Source: an uncultured Streptococcus sp.
GTDB lineage: Bacteria; Bacillota; Bacilli; Lactobacillales; Streptococcaceae
Reading direction: 5' to 3'
NCBI RefSeq assembly: GCF_959025735.1
Contig: NZ_CAUFJQ010000026.1
Coordinates: 1 to 20,385, forward strand
DNA: 20,385 nt
Made by a program: the position numbers and the translations under genes. This document shows positions 8,105 to 16,692 of the stretch, one piece after another (position 1 is the first letter of the stretch; each line of letters opens with the position of its first letter). A model generated the notes under the pieces. It had not been told where the DNA came from and did no database searches. It was given only the letters and a program-made list of their open reading frames with translations.

Positions 8105-8113
8105 TGTTATAAT
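8105..8113 (+). promoter_or_regulatory. Extended -10 promoter for the glycosyltransferase gene
   Basis: TGTTATAAT is a full extended -10 element (TGn plus TATAAT at 8108-8113); no good -35 is present at 17 bp. It lies just after the terminator and about 115 bases before the chosen start codon. It falls inside the longest open frame, which begins at a GTG at 8097, and this is one reason to reject that upstream start. Confidence 0.6.
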
Positions 8114-8225
8114 GAATGAGGAAGTTTACGCTGAAGAGTATGAAAAAGGTTGCTTTGTGAAAAGCTCAGTTTGCCTTCATATCTTCAGGAAATATGGGAT
8201 AAAAAAGAAGAGTCAGAGGAAAGAG

Positions 8226-9230
8226 ATGAAAATCCATTTTACAAATTTATTCGGGCAGTCTTCTCAGAGCGTGGCCCTGATGGCCCAAAACGATATCATG
8301 AATGTCGTTCGCGAGCTTGGGGTCAATGAACTTGGAATCTATTTTTATGATCAAACCAATGAACCGGCTGGTGAGTTGAATTCACGGATGGATGGTATTT
8401 TAGCAGGTGTAGCTTTTGGAGATATCGTCTTCGTTCAATCACCTTCTTGGAACGGAATTGAGTGGGACCGCCGTTTGGTTGATAAGTTAAAACTCCTTCA
8501 AACCAAGTTGGTCATGTTTATCCACGATGTCCCACCGCTTATGTTTGAGAGTAATTATTACCTGATGCCCAACTATATTGACATGTACAATCAGAGTGAT
8601 CTGGTCGTTGTTCCATCAGAGCAAATGTACCATCGTCTAGTATCAGAAGGGCTTACAGTTAAAAAATATGTGGTACAAAAGTTGTGGGATTTGACCCACA
8701 GTTTGGATCTCTATACCCCGCAATTTGAGAAAAAACTGATCTTCTCAGGAAATCCTTCGCGTTTCCCTCATATCATCGACTGGAAATATGATACACCCCT
8801 TCATGTATATACTGAACCAGTTGAAGGAGTTGATTATTCCAAGGTCCATATTGAAGGCTGGCGAACTAAGCAAGAGTTGCTTTTGGAGCTTTCTAAGGGT
8901 GGTTTTGGGCTGGTCTGGGGAAATTCAGAGAACCCCGAGGATGAGCGAGATTACTACAAAGAAAATATTTCCTACAAATTATCGACTTACTTATCCGCAG
9001 GTCTTCCGGTAGTCGTGCCAGACTATTTGTCAAATGCAGACTATATTCGAGAAAAAGGGCTTGGCTTTGTAGCATCTAGTCTTGAAGAAGCTAATCGTCT
9101 GGTTCAAGACTGCACAGAAGAAGCGTATGCCCAAATGGTCCAAAAGGCTCACTATACTTCTTATTTGATCCGCAATGGCTATTTTACAAAGAAATTATTC
9201 GTCGATACCATCATGGCCTTGGGTGAATAA
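8226..9230 (+). CDS. gtf3: Glycosyltransferase Gtf3 (Nss type), SRR glycan extension
   Basis: This cytoplasmic GT-B glycosyltransferase of 334 residues is expected to add glucose to the O-GlcNAc placed on the SRR protein by GtfA/GtfB. The N-terminus (MKIHFTNLFGQSSQSVALMAQ), the FIHDVPPLMF motif and the C-terminal NISYKLSTYLSAGLPVVV nucleotide-sugar site fit the Gtf3/Nss family, whose members are about 330 residues long. The frame is open back to 8097, but the ATG at 8226 is preferred. It has AGAGGA five bases upstream, it gives the family length, and the upstream 43 codons overlap a promoter and look non-coding. The gene stands alone between two terminators rather than in the secY2 operon. 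In S. gordonii a second glycosyltransferase gene (gly) lies beside nss; none is present here. Confidence 0.88.
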   Translation: MKIHFTNLFGQSSQSVALMAQNDIMNVVRELGVNELGIYFYDQTNEPAGELNSRMDGILAGVAFGDIVFVQSPSWNGIEWDRRLVDKLKLLQTKLVMFIHDVPPLMFESNYYLMPNYIDMYNQSDLVVVPSEQMYHRLVSEGLTVKKYVVQKLWDLTHSLDLYTPQFEKKLIFSGNPSRFPHIIDWKYDTPLHVYTEPVEGVDYSKVHIEGWRTKQELLLELSKGGFGLVWGNSENPEDERDYYKENISYKLSTYLSAGLPVVVPDYLSNADYIREKGLGFVASSLEEANRLVQDCTEEAYAQMVQKAHYTSYLIRNGYFTKKLFVDTIMALGE

Positions 9231-9242
9231 CATTCAATGAAC

Positions 9243-9274
9243 AATCCTTTAGATAAACATCTGAAGGATTTTTT
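9243..9274 (+). terminator. Rho-independent terminator after gtf3
   Basis: A 12-bp stem (one T-G pair) joins 9243-9254 to 9259-9270 around the loop AAAC and runs straight into TTTT. It starts 12 bases after the gtf3 stop. Confidence 0.9.
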
Positions 9275-9334
9275 GTTGAATACAGTACCAAATGGGGAAT
9301 TTGAAATATTATCAAATATTAGTGACAAATGAGT

Positions 9335-9362
9335 TTGGAAAAGTCGCAAATTATGGTAAAAT
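9335..9362 (+). promoter_or_regulatory. Probable promoter of the secY2-asp5 operon
   Basis: TTGGAA at 9335-9340 and TAAAAT at 9357-9362 (16-bp spacer), with TG at 9354-9355 forming an extended -10. This is the only good promoter I see between the gtf3 terminator and secY2. AATATT occurs twice just upstream (9305-9310 and 9315-9320, four bases apart), which could be a regulator site but may be chance in A/T-rich DNA. Confidence 0.6.
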
Positions 9363-9426
9363 AAGTTGAGATAAAATGCTCTAAAGGCACATATTAAAAG
9401 GCTATTCCCCAGGTGGAAGAGTCAAA

Positions 9427-9468
9427 ATGAGTAAGAGAAAGTTTAAAAGAAATGTTAAAACGATCTGA
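9427..9468 (+). other. Short open frame overlapping the secY2 start (possible leader peptide)
   Basis: ATG at 9427 opens a 13-codon, lysine/arginine-rich frame (MSKRKFKRNVKTI) ending in TGA at 9466-9468. It is preceded by a fair ribosome site (GGTGGAAG, about seven bases away), better than that of secY2 itself. It overlaps the secY2 start at 9452 in another frame. It could be a translated leader coupled to secY2, the original basic N-terminus of SecY2 lost through an indel, or chance. Confidence 0.3.
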
Positions 9469-10669
9469 AGTAGGAAAGAGATTTTGTTGGACGATATTTT
9501 TCGTCTTTATTTATGTTTTGGGAAGTAAAATTTCCCTGCCTTTTGTTGACTTATCAAAGGCCTTGAGACTCAATGAGGGAACGACAACGGGCTTGCAGCT
9601 CTCAAGCGCTGTGATGGGGGGAAACCTTCGCGGAATGTCGATTTTTTCGATCGGTCTATCCCCATGGATGTCTTCCATGATTTTGTGGCGGATGTTTACC
9701 GTTTCAAAACGCTTTAACCTCGAAAAAACTAGCACGGAGATAGTGGAGCGACGAAAGATGTACGTGACCTTGGCGCTCGCCATCGTCCAGTCTTTGGCAG
9801 TGGCCATGTATCTCCCTTTGAAGACAGGGTTGAACCCCGGGCTTGTCATTGCGGTCAATACCATGATTATGGTAGCTGGAGCCTTCTTTCTAGTTTGGCT
9901 CTCGGATCTAAATGCCGCTTTGGGGCTTGGAAGTTCTGTTGTCATCATGATGGCTGGGATGGTTATGTACCTGCCAGAAGACGTGATGCAGACCCTTTCA
10001 AATGTCAATAATATCCCAGAAATCGCTTATGTTCTGGGCGTGATTTTCATCTTGCTTTTTGTCTATGTGGCAGTCTTAGTGGAATATTCCAAGTACCAGA
10101 TTCCTGTCAATAAATTAGGGATCCACAACAACTTGAAAAGTTATACTTTTTTGGATATCAAGCTTAACCCGGCAGGAGGGATGCCCTTCATGTACGCCAT
10201 GACCTTGGTGTCCATTCCTCAGTATGCTATGCTCTTGATCTTGTCAATGGATTCCAATGCCAAGTGGGCTGCTCGTTTAGCCAAACACTTGGTGATGGGA
10301 GATCCGATTTGGATTCTTCTTTACATTCTGATGATCGCCCTTCTCTCTTTTGCTTTTGCCTTTGTCAATGTGAATGGAGAAGAAATTGCAGATAAGATGA
10401 TGAAGGCTTCCGAGTATATCGATCATGTCTATCCTGGAGCAGATACACGTCGCTATATCAATAAAATTGTGCTACGCTTGACGGTTTTTGGGACCTTGTA
10501 TCTGATCCTCTTCACGGCGCTTCCTTTTTCTCTCCTGTTATGGGATAAGGATCTCTTGCGCTTGACCATGATTCCAGGAACCTTCCTCATGTTTGTCGGG
10601 ATGATTTACAATATCCGAGAAGAAATTCGTGCCCTTCGTGTGAATCAACGTTATACAAGAATATTCTAG
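9452..10669 (+). CDS. secY2: Accessory Sec channel SecY2
   Basis: This is the channel-forming membrane protein of the accessory Sec system, 405 residues, near the usual SecY2 length of about 400 and shorter than housekeeping SecY. Hydrophobic segments fitting the SecY-type ten-helix pattern run through the whole protein, from WTIFFVFIYVLG near the start to TMIPGTFLMFVGMIY near the end. It works with SecA2, Asp4 and Asp5 to export SRR glycoproteins. ATG 9452 is the first start in frame after a stop at 9428-9430, but its ribosome site is weak (AAAAGA), and a short frame with a better site overlaps it. First gene of the operon; asp1 follows eight bases after the stop. Confidence 0.93.
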   Translation: MLKRSEVGKRFCWTIFFVFIYVLGSKISLPFVDLSKALRLNEGTTTGLQLSSAVMGGNLRGMSIFSIGLSPWMSSMILWRMFTVSKRFNLEKTSTEIVERRKMYVTLALAIVQSLAVAMYLPLKTGLNPGLVIAVNTMIMVAGAFFLVWLSDLNAALGLGSSVVIMMAGMVMYLPEDVMQTLSNVNNIPEIAYVLGVIFILLFVYVAVLVEYSKYQIPVNKLGIHNNLKSYTFLDIKLNPAGGMPFMYAMTLVSIPQYAMLLILSMDSNAKWAARLAKHLVMGDPIWILLYILMIALLSFAFAFVNVNGEEIADKMMKASEYIDHVYPGADTRRYINKIVLRLTVFGTLYLILFTALPFSLLLWDKDLLRLTMIPGTFLMFVGMIYNIREEIRALRVNQRYTRIF

Positions 10670-10677
10670 GAGTAACC

Positions 10678-12267
10678 ATGTATTATTTTGTACCAGCCTG
10701 GTATGGAACGGACCGCATCTGGCAGCAAACAGCTACCCCTTGGTACTGGATGCGAGAGTCCATTGAATTTGACGATACCATTAATCAAGTTCGTATTTTT
10801 CAAGAAGCAGAAATGGATCGGATCTTATTGTTGCCTCAGTATAGTCCGCAACTGCGCTATTTTTTGCACCGCCAAGATTTGTTAGAGACAGATGTGCTCT
10901 CGATTTTTGATAAGATCCAACAGGTTCCGTCTGATTTGGCTATGCGCCCAGTTCAGCTTCAGGACATTGAATGGCCGAGTGAGACCACTTTTTCCTATAC
11001 GCCCTTTTTGGTGATGGCATTTCGTAAGGGCCACCACCTAGCAAAAATTGATATGGGAGTGGATGGAAACCTTCTCTCTTTGACCCGTTATAAGAATGAC
11101 GAGATCAGCTACATTGAGTACATTGATGATCGTGGCTTTATTTCTAGTAGGATCTACTACAATGAGGGGAAACCTTATTTCCAAGAGTATCTGAGTTTTG
11201 ATGGGCAATGGGTTTTGAGAGAGATGTTGATCGAAGAGAACCATTCCGTCATGGTCAATGAAGCTTTCTCTCATGCCTTCAAAAAAGAAAGCTATGCCAA
11301 TATGGGAGACGTTGTCGCTGAAAAAATGAAGGAACAGCTAGCAACCTTGGTTCCAGGACGAGATCAGTTGGTTTTGGCAGCTCATCCAGCAAATTTGGCC
11401 TTTTTACAAGATACAGCAAGTAGTGTCAAGAAAGTCTTGTCTTTCTACGGGGATCGCCAGCCCTTGTCTGCCGAAAACTTTGCCCTCTATTTTGATATGA
11501 TTGATGCCCAACTCTTGATTACAGATAGTGAAAAAACCAAAGAAGCGATTGGGGTCTTTTCCCCTAGCTTGGCTCAAAAGACACACCGGATTACCTCTTT
11601 TGACTCCCGCCTTCGTTTGGGATCTAGTCAGGAGCGCAAGGAATCGAAGATTTACTTTTATGTCAATGAAGCCGAGCTTCCAAGTAAGAGCCAGCTCAAG
11701 AAGGTTCTGGAGGTCTTGGCGCAACATCCTTTATTTGAAGTTGTTTTTGCATTTTACAATGGATCACCGGAGCGTGTTAAGGAATTAGAAGGGCAACTCG
11801 AGGAATTGATCGCTAGCGAGCAGGACTTGCATCTGGTTCAATCACCAGCCCAAATGGAAGGGCTTGGGGAAAACCAGATCATCGATGAAGAGTCCGTACA
11901 AGATGCACCGGACTACCGCTTTGTAGTTAAGAATTTTTCAAATGAAAATGACATTATTCAAGAGTTGGAAAAAACACGCTTGATCGTAGATTTGAGCGAG
12001 GAACCCAACCTCTATACACAGATTGCAGGGATCTCTGCTGGGATTCCACAGGTCAACCGCGTCCAGACAGAATATGTCGATCATTTGAAAAATGGCTATG
12101 TCTTATCAAAGGGAGACAAGGAATTAGAAAAGGCGATTACTCACTTTTTATTGGAATTGAAGCCTTGGAACGAAGCCTTGGTCTACTCGATCGAAAAAAT
12201 TCAAGAATACACCGGTCAACGCTTGATCGAGAAATGGGAAGGATGGATGAAAGAACGTCATGGATAA
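10678..12267 (+). CDS. asp1: Accessory Sec protein Asp1
   Basis: Asp1, 529 residues, is a cytoplasmic, essential partner of Asp2 and Asp3. In the family it has a glycosyltransferase-like GT-B fold without known enzyme activity and helps carry the glycosylated adhesin to SecA2. The start MYYFVPAWYG and the later part with LIVDLSEEPNLYTQIAGISAGIPQVN match this family. The ribosome site AGGAG overlaps the secY2 stop codon, so translation is probably coupled. The 3' end overlaps asp2 by eight bases. Confidence 0.93.
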   Translation: MYYFVPAWYGTDRIWQQTATPWYWMRESIEFDDTINQVRIFQEAEMDRILLLPQYSPQLRYFLHRQDLLETDVLSIFDKIQQVPSDLAMRPVQLQDIEWPSETTFSYTPFLVMAFRKGHHLAKIDMGVDGNLLSLTRYKNDEISYIEYIDDRGFISSRIYYNEGKPYFQEYLSFDGQWVLREMLIEENHSVMVNEAFSHAFKKESYANMGDVVAEKMKEQLATLVPGRDQLVLAAHPANLAFLQDTASSVKKVLSFYGDRQPLSAENFALYFDMIDAQLLITDSEKTKEAIGVFSPSLAQKTHRITSFDSRLRLGSSQERKESKIYFYVNEAELPSKSQLKKVLEVLAQHPLFEVVFAFYNGSPERVKELEGQLEELIASEQDLHLVQSPAQMEGLGENQIIDEESVQDAPDYRFVVKNFSNENDIIQELEKTRLIVDLSEEPNLYTQIAGISAGIPQVNRVQTEYVDHLKNGYVLSKGDKELEKAITHFLLELKPWNEALVYSIEKIQEYTGQRLIEKWEGWMKERHG

Positions 12268-13804
12268 AAAACTACAAATACCCCATATTCTCCAAATCGG
12301 CTCAAGCAGTTGGCAGGATCAAGTGGAGCTTCCTGCTGGTCTAGGCTGGCACTTTTTTCAAGCTACCGCTCTTCCATCGCTCAAAGAGTATATGGAAGAA
12401 GAGGAAATCTCCAAATTCAAAGCCTTGATTCTGGAAAAGCCAGAAGATTTATTAGCTTTAGGAGAAGACCTAGCTTATTTTCAGCCGTATACCGTTTTTT
12501 ATGATGAAAGCCATGAACTAGAGGCGCCTTCTGAAGAATTGGCCCACCTCTTAAGGCTTAAACAAGCAAGAGCCTGGGATTTCTCAAGCAAGCATCAATT
12601 TCTCTATGTCTTAGAGCGCTTTTTATACGACAATCAATATGGAGATGCCTTTACGGTTCGTGACCTGCGAGTGAGACCGGATTTTGCTGGCCAGCAAACG
12701 GTGCTGGGGCAACATTTTCTACAGCTGGATGGATCATACGGTGAAGAGTTTACACCGATTGCTCAGTGGGTCTACAACTACGTGTACGATGCTAGTCGTC
12801 CCATCAATTTTTGGTTGGAATATGAAAAAGATCCAAGCTGTCAGCTGCAATTGCGGATTCAATTTTACCGCTTTGGTGCACTGGGAGAGTGGGTCAAAGA
12901 TGCAGTCTTTTCAGAAGAAGAAATGGCACAACCACTAGAATTGGACGGAGCAGAGCCTTATTACCTAGCCTTTTCGCTGGAAGCAAAAGGAGAAGGGACG
13001 CTTACGATCGGAGCCCTACATAAGCGCTTGTCACATGGTCCTTTAGGAGAGATGACCGTAGGAGCTAAGACGCTACGGGACCACAAACGCCAAGAAATTT
13101 TTGCTTATTTCCATCCTGGCGATATGAAGCCGCCTTTAAACATTTACTTTTCTGGCTATCGTCCGGCTGAAGGTTTTGAAGGGTTTGGGATGATGCGTGC
13201 GATGGGGAGTCCCTTTATTCTCTTTTCTGACCCAAGACTGGAAGGTGGATCCTTCTATATGGGCTCAGAAGAATTGGAAAATCAAGTCACTGCCTTTATT
13301 GATCAGCACTTGGACTTGCTCGGCTTTGAGCCAAAAGATATGAATTTCTCAGGCTTGTCCATGGGGACCTTTGGTGCCCTTTACTATGGTGCCCTTTATT
13401 CTCCTCATGCGATCTTGGTCGGAAAACCTATTGTCAACCTGGGGGATGTCGCTGCCAACCTGAAATTTAAACGTCCAGATGAGTTTGGAACATCCCTAGA
13501 CATGATGCAGTTGATCATTGGTCAAGTATCGCAAGAAGGGATCGGTCAGCTGAATCAACGCTTCTGGGACCGGTTTGATCAAGCGGATTTCAAGGATACG
13601 ATTTTAGCCCTTGCCTATATGAGGGATGATGACTACGACCAGCAAGCTTATCCAGATATTTTAGAGGCCTTGTATGAATTGCCGGTTCGTATTATCAGTA
13701 CTAGTCGCGCCGGTCGACACAATGATGCGAGTGGTCCGATCATTGAGTGGTTTGTGACCCAGTACAAAGAAATCATGGAAAGAGACTTTGGAAGAAACCA
13801 ATGA
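12260..13804 (+). CDS. asp2: Accessory Sec protein Asp2 (SRR glycan O-acetyltransferase)
   Basis: Asp2, 514 residues, is a cytoplasmic protein with two known jobs in the family: acetylating GlcNAc on the SRR protein and, in complex with Asp1 and Asp3, enabling export. The C-terminal alpha/beta-hydrolase-like domain has the nucleophile motif GLSMG with Ser367, and His487 lies in RAGRHND. In S. gordonii Asp2 the triad is, as I recall it, S362, E452 and H482. The Ser-His spacing of 120 is identical here, but the position matching E452 is Asp457, inside MRDDDYD. The enzyme is probably active, with Asp as the acid. It overlaps asp1 by eight bases and asp3 by four (ATGA). Confidence 0.93.
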   Translation: MDKKLQIPHILQIGSSSWQDQVELPAGLGWHFFQATALPSLKEYMEEEEISKFKALILEKPEDLLALGEDLAYFQPYTVFYDESHELEAPSEELAHLLRLKQARAWDFSSKHQFLYVLERFLYDNQYGDAFTVRDLRVRPDFAGQQTVLGQHFLQLDGSYGEEFTPIAQWVYNYVYDASRPINFWLEYEKDPSCQLQLRIQFYRFGALGEWVKDAVFSEEEMAQPLELDGAEPYYLAFSLEAKGEGTLTIGALHKRLSHGPLGEMTVGAKTLRDHKRQEIFAYFHPGDMKPPLNIYFSGYRPAEGFEGFGMMRAMGSPFILFSDPRLEGGSFYMGSEELENQVTAFIDQHLDLLGFEPKDMNFSGLSMGTFGALYYGALYSPHAILVGKPIVNLGDVAANLKFKRPDEFGTSLDMMQLIIGQVSQEGIGQLNQRFWDRFDQADFKDTILALAYMRDDDYDQQAYPDILEALYELPVRIISTSRAGRHNDASGPIIEWFVTQYKEIMERDFGRNQ

Positions 13805-14271
13805 TAAAAATAAAAGAAAATGAAAGCAGACGAATCTACTGGGGCGATACCGTTCTAGCAGATTATCTTTGGGGATCGACCATTCAGGCGACTGCCCAAG
13901 GAAGCGTTCAGTTTCAGAACCCCCTCATGCCATCTGGTCAAGTGCTGAAAACTTGGCATTCGCAGACAAATTTTGGCGCAACTCGTCAAATTCCTAGTCT
14001 GCCCCTGCTCAAAAGAGAGCAAGATTATGAATTGGTTATCACGATGGAAGCGATTCCTGCTCATACCGTTATGGTAGAAATCGTCTTCAAAGATCGCTTT
14101 GGAGAAGTCGTTGGCCGTCGAGTAACCGCAGAAGGTCGCTTGCCGTTTACCTATCCAGATCAAGCATACGCTTACGAAGTACGTTTGCTCAGTGCAGGTT
14201 TGCAAGAGTTTACCTTCCACTATTTCACGATTCAACCAATATCGTCTGAGGGAGCAGAAGTTCTCGAATAG
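13801..14271 (+). CDS. asp3: Accessory Sec protein Asp3
   Basis: Asp3, 156 residues, is the smallest member of the Asp1-2-3 complex and probably binds the serine-rich adhesin; it has a beta-sandwich, carbohydrate-module-like fold in the family. The frame is open further upstream, but the ATG at 13801 forms the classic ATGA overlap with the asp2 stop, has GGAAG just upstream, and gives the expected length. The sequence begins MIKIKENESRRIYWGDT. It ends 31 bases before the secA2 start. Confidence 0.92.
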   Translation: MIKIKENESRRIYWGDTVLADYLWGSTIQATAQGSVQFQNPLMPSGQVLKTWHSQTNFGATRQIPSLPLLKREQDYELVITMEAIPAHTVMVEIVFKDRFGEVVGRRVTAEGRLPFTYPDQAYAYEVRLLSAGLQEFTFHYFTIQPISSEGAEVLE

Positions 14272-14302
14272 ACGAACATCACTGCAAAAAAAGAGGATTA
14301 CA

Positions 14303-16681
14303 TTGGATTACGTTAAATTAAGAAACATCAAAAAAATCTTAAAAGAAGTCAATAGCTGGAAGGATGACATGGCCCGCTTGACGGATCGACAACTACAGGA
14401 GAAGACTGTGGAATTTCGGGAACGTCTAGCAGAGGGCGAGACCTTAGATGATCTCTTACCGGAAGCATTTGCGGTTGCGCGGGAGGCCGATAAACGGGTC
14501 TTGGGCATGTTTCCTTATGACGTGCAAGTCATGGGAGGGATTGTCCTCCACCAAGGCAATGTCGCTGAAATGAATACTGGTGAAGGAAAGACCTTGACGG
14601 CAACTATGCCGGTTTATCTCAATGCCTTAGAGGGCAAAGGGGTCATGGTTATTACGACCAATACCTATCTGGCAACTCGGGATGCAGAAGAGATGGGACA
14701 GGTCTACCGCTTTTTGGGCTTGACTGTTGGAGTTCCCTTGAAACAATCTGAAGACGAAGAATTAGATCCAGAAGTCAAACGGGAGATTTACCGGTCAGAT
14801 GTTATTTATACGACCAATACTAGTCTGGGATTTGACTATTTAACAGAGAACTTGACGGCTTCGGCAGATGGCCAATTTTTGGCAGACTTCAATTATGCCA
14901 TTGTCGATGAGATTGATTCGGTGCTTCTAGATAGTGCTCAGACTCCCTTGATTATTTCTGGTTCTCCTCGGGTTCAATCAAACCTATATGGGATTATTGA
15001 TACCCTGATCCAAACCTTCAAAGAGGGGGAAGACTTCAAGTTTGATGAAGAAAAGAAACGGGTTTGGTTGACTCGAAAAGGAGCTCATGCAGCAGAAGCC
15101 TTTCTAGCCATTCCCAACCTCTATGATCCCCAATACCGTGACTTGGTCCGCCATATCAGCCTAGCCCTGCAGGCCAATAAAAACTTTATTAAGGATAAGG
15201 ATTATGTCATCCATCCCAATGTCGAAGGGCAACCGGAGATTGTCTTACTAGACCAGGCGACGGGGCGCTTGATGGAAATGACCCGTTTGCAAGGAGGACT
15301 CCACCAGGCGATTGAAGCCAAAGAGGGTCTCAAGCTCACCCAAGAAACACGGGCCATGGCTTCTATTACTTACCAAAACCTCTTTAAGATGTTTCTGAAG
15401 TTGGGTGGCATGACTGGGACTGGGAAGGTCGCTGAGGCAGAGTTTCTTGATACCTATGCCATGTCAGTGATCAAGATCCCAACCAATCGCAAGAAGATCC
15501 GCAAGGATTTGCCAGATGAAATCTATCAGACCTTGCCAGAGAAAATCGTGGCTTCTCTGGATTATGTGAAGAAGGTCCATGAAAAGGGTAATCCGATTCT
15601 GGTCTTTGCCGGATCCGTTGAGATGTCGATTCTTTACTCGAATCTTCTTTTGCGCGAAGGGATTCCTCACAATCTTCTTAATGCCAACAATGCTCCTCGA
15701 GAGGCCCAGATCATTAAGGAGTCTGGTCGAAAAGGAGCCGTGACGGTTGCGACCTCAATGGCCGGTCGGGGAACCGATATCAAGTTGGGACCAGGAGTCG
15801 CTGAGTTAGGTGGCTTGGTGGTTGTTGGGACTGAGCGGATGATGAACCAGCGGATTGACCTTCAAATTCGGGGACGTTCAGGTCGTCAAGGAGATCCCGG
15901 TTTGACCAAGTTCTTTGTCTCTTTAGAAGACGATTTGATGAAAAACTGGGGACCAGACTGGATCCAGGATACCTATCAAGACTATGATGTGGATGAGCGG
16001 ATTGGTTCAGCCAAAGCTCTGACCAAGCGCAAGTATAGAAACTTGGTGGAACGGGCCCAAAATGCTAGTGAAAGTTCTGGTCAGGCCAGTCGTCGGATGA
16101 CACTAGAATTTGCGGAAAGCATGAATATTCAGCGTGCCATCGTCTACGAAGAGCGCGACCGCTTGATTAAACAAGAAGGACGCTTGGATGATATCGTTGA
16201 AAAAGTGCTTCGTTCCGTCTTTTCAAGTGTAGCCCATAAAAAAGAATACAAGGAACCGGTAGCTTTTTATCGCTATATGTTAGACAATGTGAGCTACCAA
16301 GTAGATCCGGAAAAGGCCCACCAAACCTTCCGTAGCAAGAAAACCAAAGAGAATTTCTTATGGGAGATTGCTAAAAGCGAGTTGGAAGCTAAGTATGAGA
16401 TCTTAGGCACCGATGAGGTGATCGCCCAATTCCAGCGCATGGCCATCCTAAAAGCTATCGATGAAAACTGGGTCGAGCAGGTAGACTATCTGCAACAATT
16501 GCGCATGGCGCTCTCTGGTCAGTACACCAGTCAGAAAAACCCTTTGGTAGAATTTTTCCAAGAAGCCTACCAATCCTTTGAACGAATGAAAGAGGCGGCC
16601 AAAGAACAAATGGTCCGCAATCTCTTACTAAGTCGAGTAGAAATCAATAAAAAAGGGGAAATTGTCTTGCATTTCCCATAA
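14303..16681 (+). CDS. secA2: Accessory Sec ATPase SecA2
   Basis: This is the motor ATPase of accessory export, 792 residues, close to S. gordonii SecA2 and shorter than housekeeping SecA. Visible motifs are Walker A MNTGEGKT (90-97), DEID at 202-205 (DEAD-type Walker B), GGMTGT, TSMAGRGTDIKLGPGV and RGRSGRQGDPG. The protein ends EIVLHFP and lacks the C-terminal zinc-binding linker of SecA1, typical for SecA2. The frame is open from 14192 inside asp3, but the TTG at 14303 is the best start. AAGAGGA lies five bases before it, it gives the family N-terminus (DYVKLRNIKKILKEVN) and length, and the next in-frame ATG (residue 23 from this TTG) would cut into conserved sequence. Eleven bases separate it from gtfA. 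Confidence 0.95.
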   Translation: MDYVKLRNIKKILKEVNSWKDDMARLTDRQLQEKTVEFRERLAEGETLDDLLPEAFAVAREADKRVLGMFPYDVQVMGGIVLHQGNVAEMNTGEGKTLTATMPVYLNALEGKGVMVITTNTYLATRDAEEMGQVYRFLGLTVGVPLKQSEDEELDPEVKREIYRSDVIYTTNTSLGFDYLTENLTASADGQFLADFNYAIVDEIDSVLLDSAQTPLIISGSPRVQSNLYGIIDTLIQTFKEGEDFKFDEEKKRVWLTRKGAHAAEAFLAIPNLYDPQYRDLVRHISLALQANKNFIKDKDYVIHPNVEGQPEIVLLDQATGRLMEMTRLQGGLHQAIEAKEGLKLTQETRAMASITYQNLFKMFLKLGGMTGTGKVAEAEFLDTYAMSVIKIPTNRKKIRKDLPDEIYQTLPEKIVASLDYVKKVHEKGNPILVFAGSVEMSILYSNLLLREGIPHNLLNANNAPREAQIIKESGRKGAVTVATSMAGRGTDIKLGPGVAELGGLVVVGTERMMNQRIDLQIRGRSGRQGDPGLTKFFVSLEDDLMKNWGPDWIQDTYQDYDVDERIGSAKALTKRKYRNLVERAQNASESSGQASRRMTLEFAESMNIQRAIVYEERDRLIKQEGRLDDIVEKVLRSVFSSVAHKKEYKEPVAFYRYMLDNVSYQVDPEKAHQTFRSKKTKENFLWEIAKSELEAKYEILGTDEVIAQFQRMAILKAIDENWVEQVDYLQQLRMALSGQYTSQKNPLVEFFQEAYQSFERMKEAAKEQMVRNLLLSRVEINKKGEIVLHFP

Positions 16682-16692
16682 AAGAGGACATT

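Noticed and set aside
8139..8159. Six-codon frame MKKVAL in the gtf3 leader as a possible regulatory peptide
   Set aside because: Too short, only a weak purine stretch upstream, and no hairpin pair that would make an attenuator.
13747..13800. Upstream in-frame extension of asp3 (18 extra codons)
   Set aside because: It lies wholly within the asp2 coding end. The ATGA overlap start at 13801 gives the family length and N-terminus.
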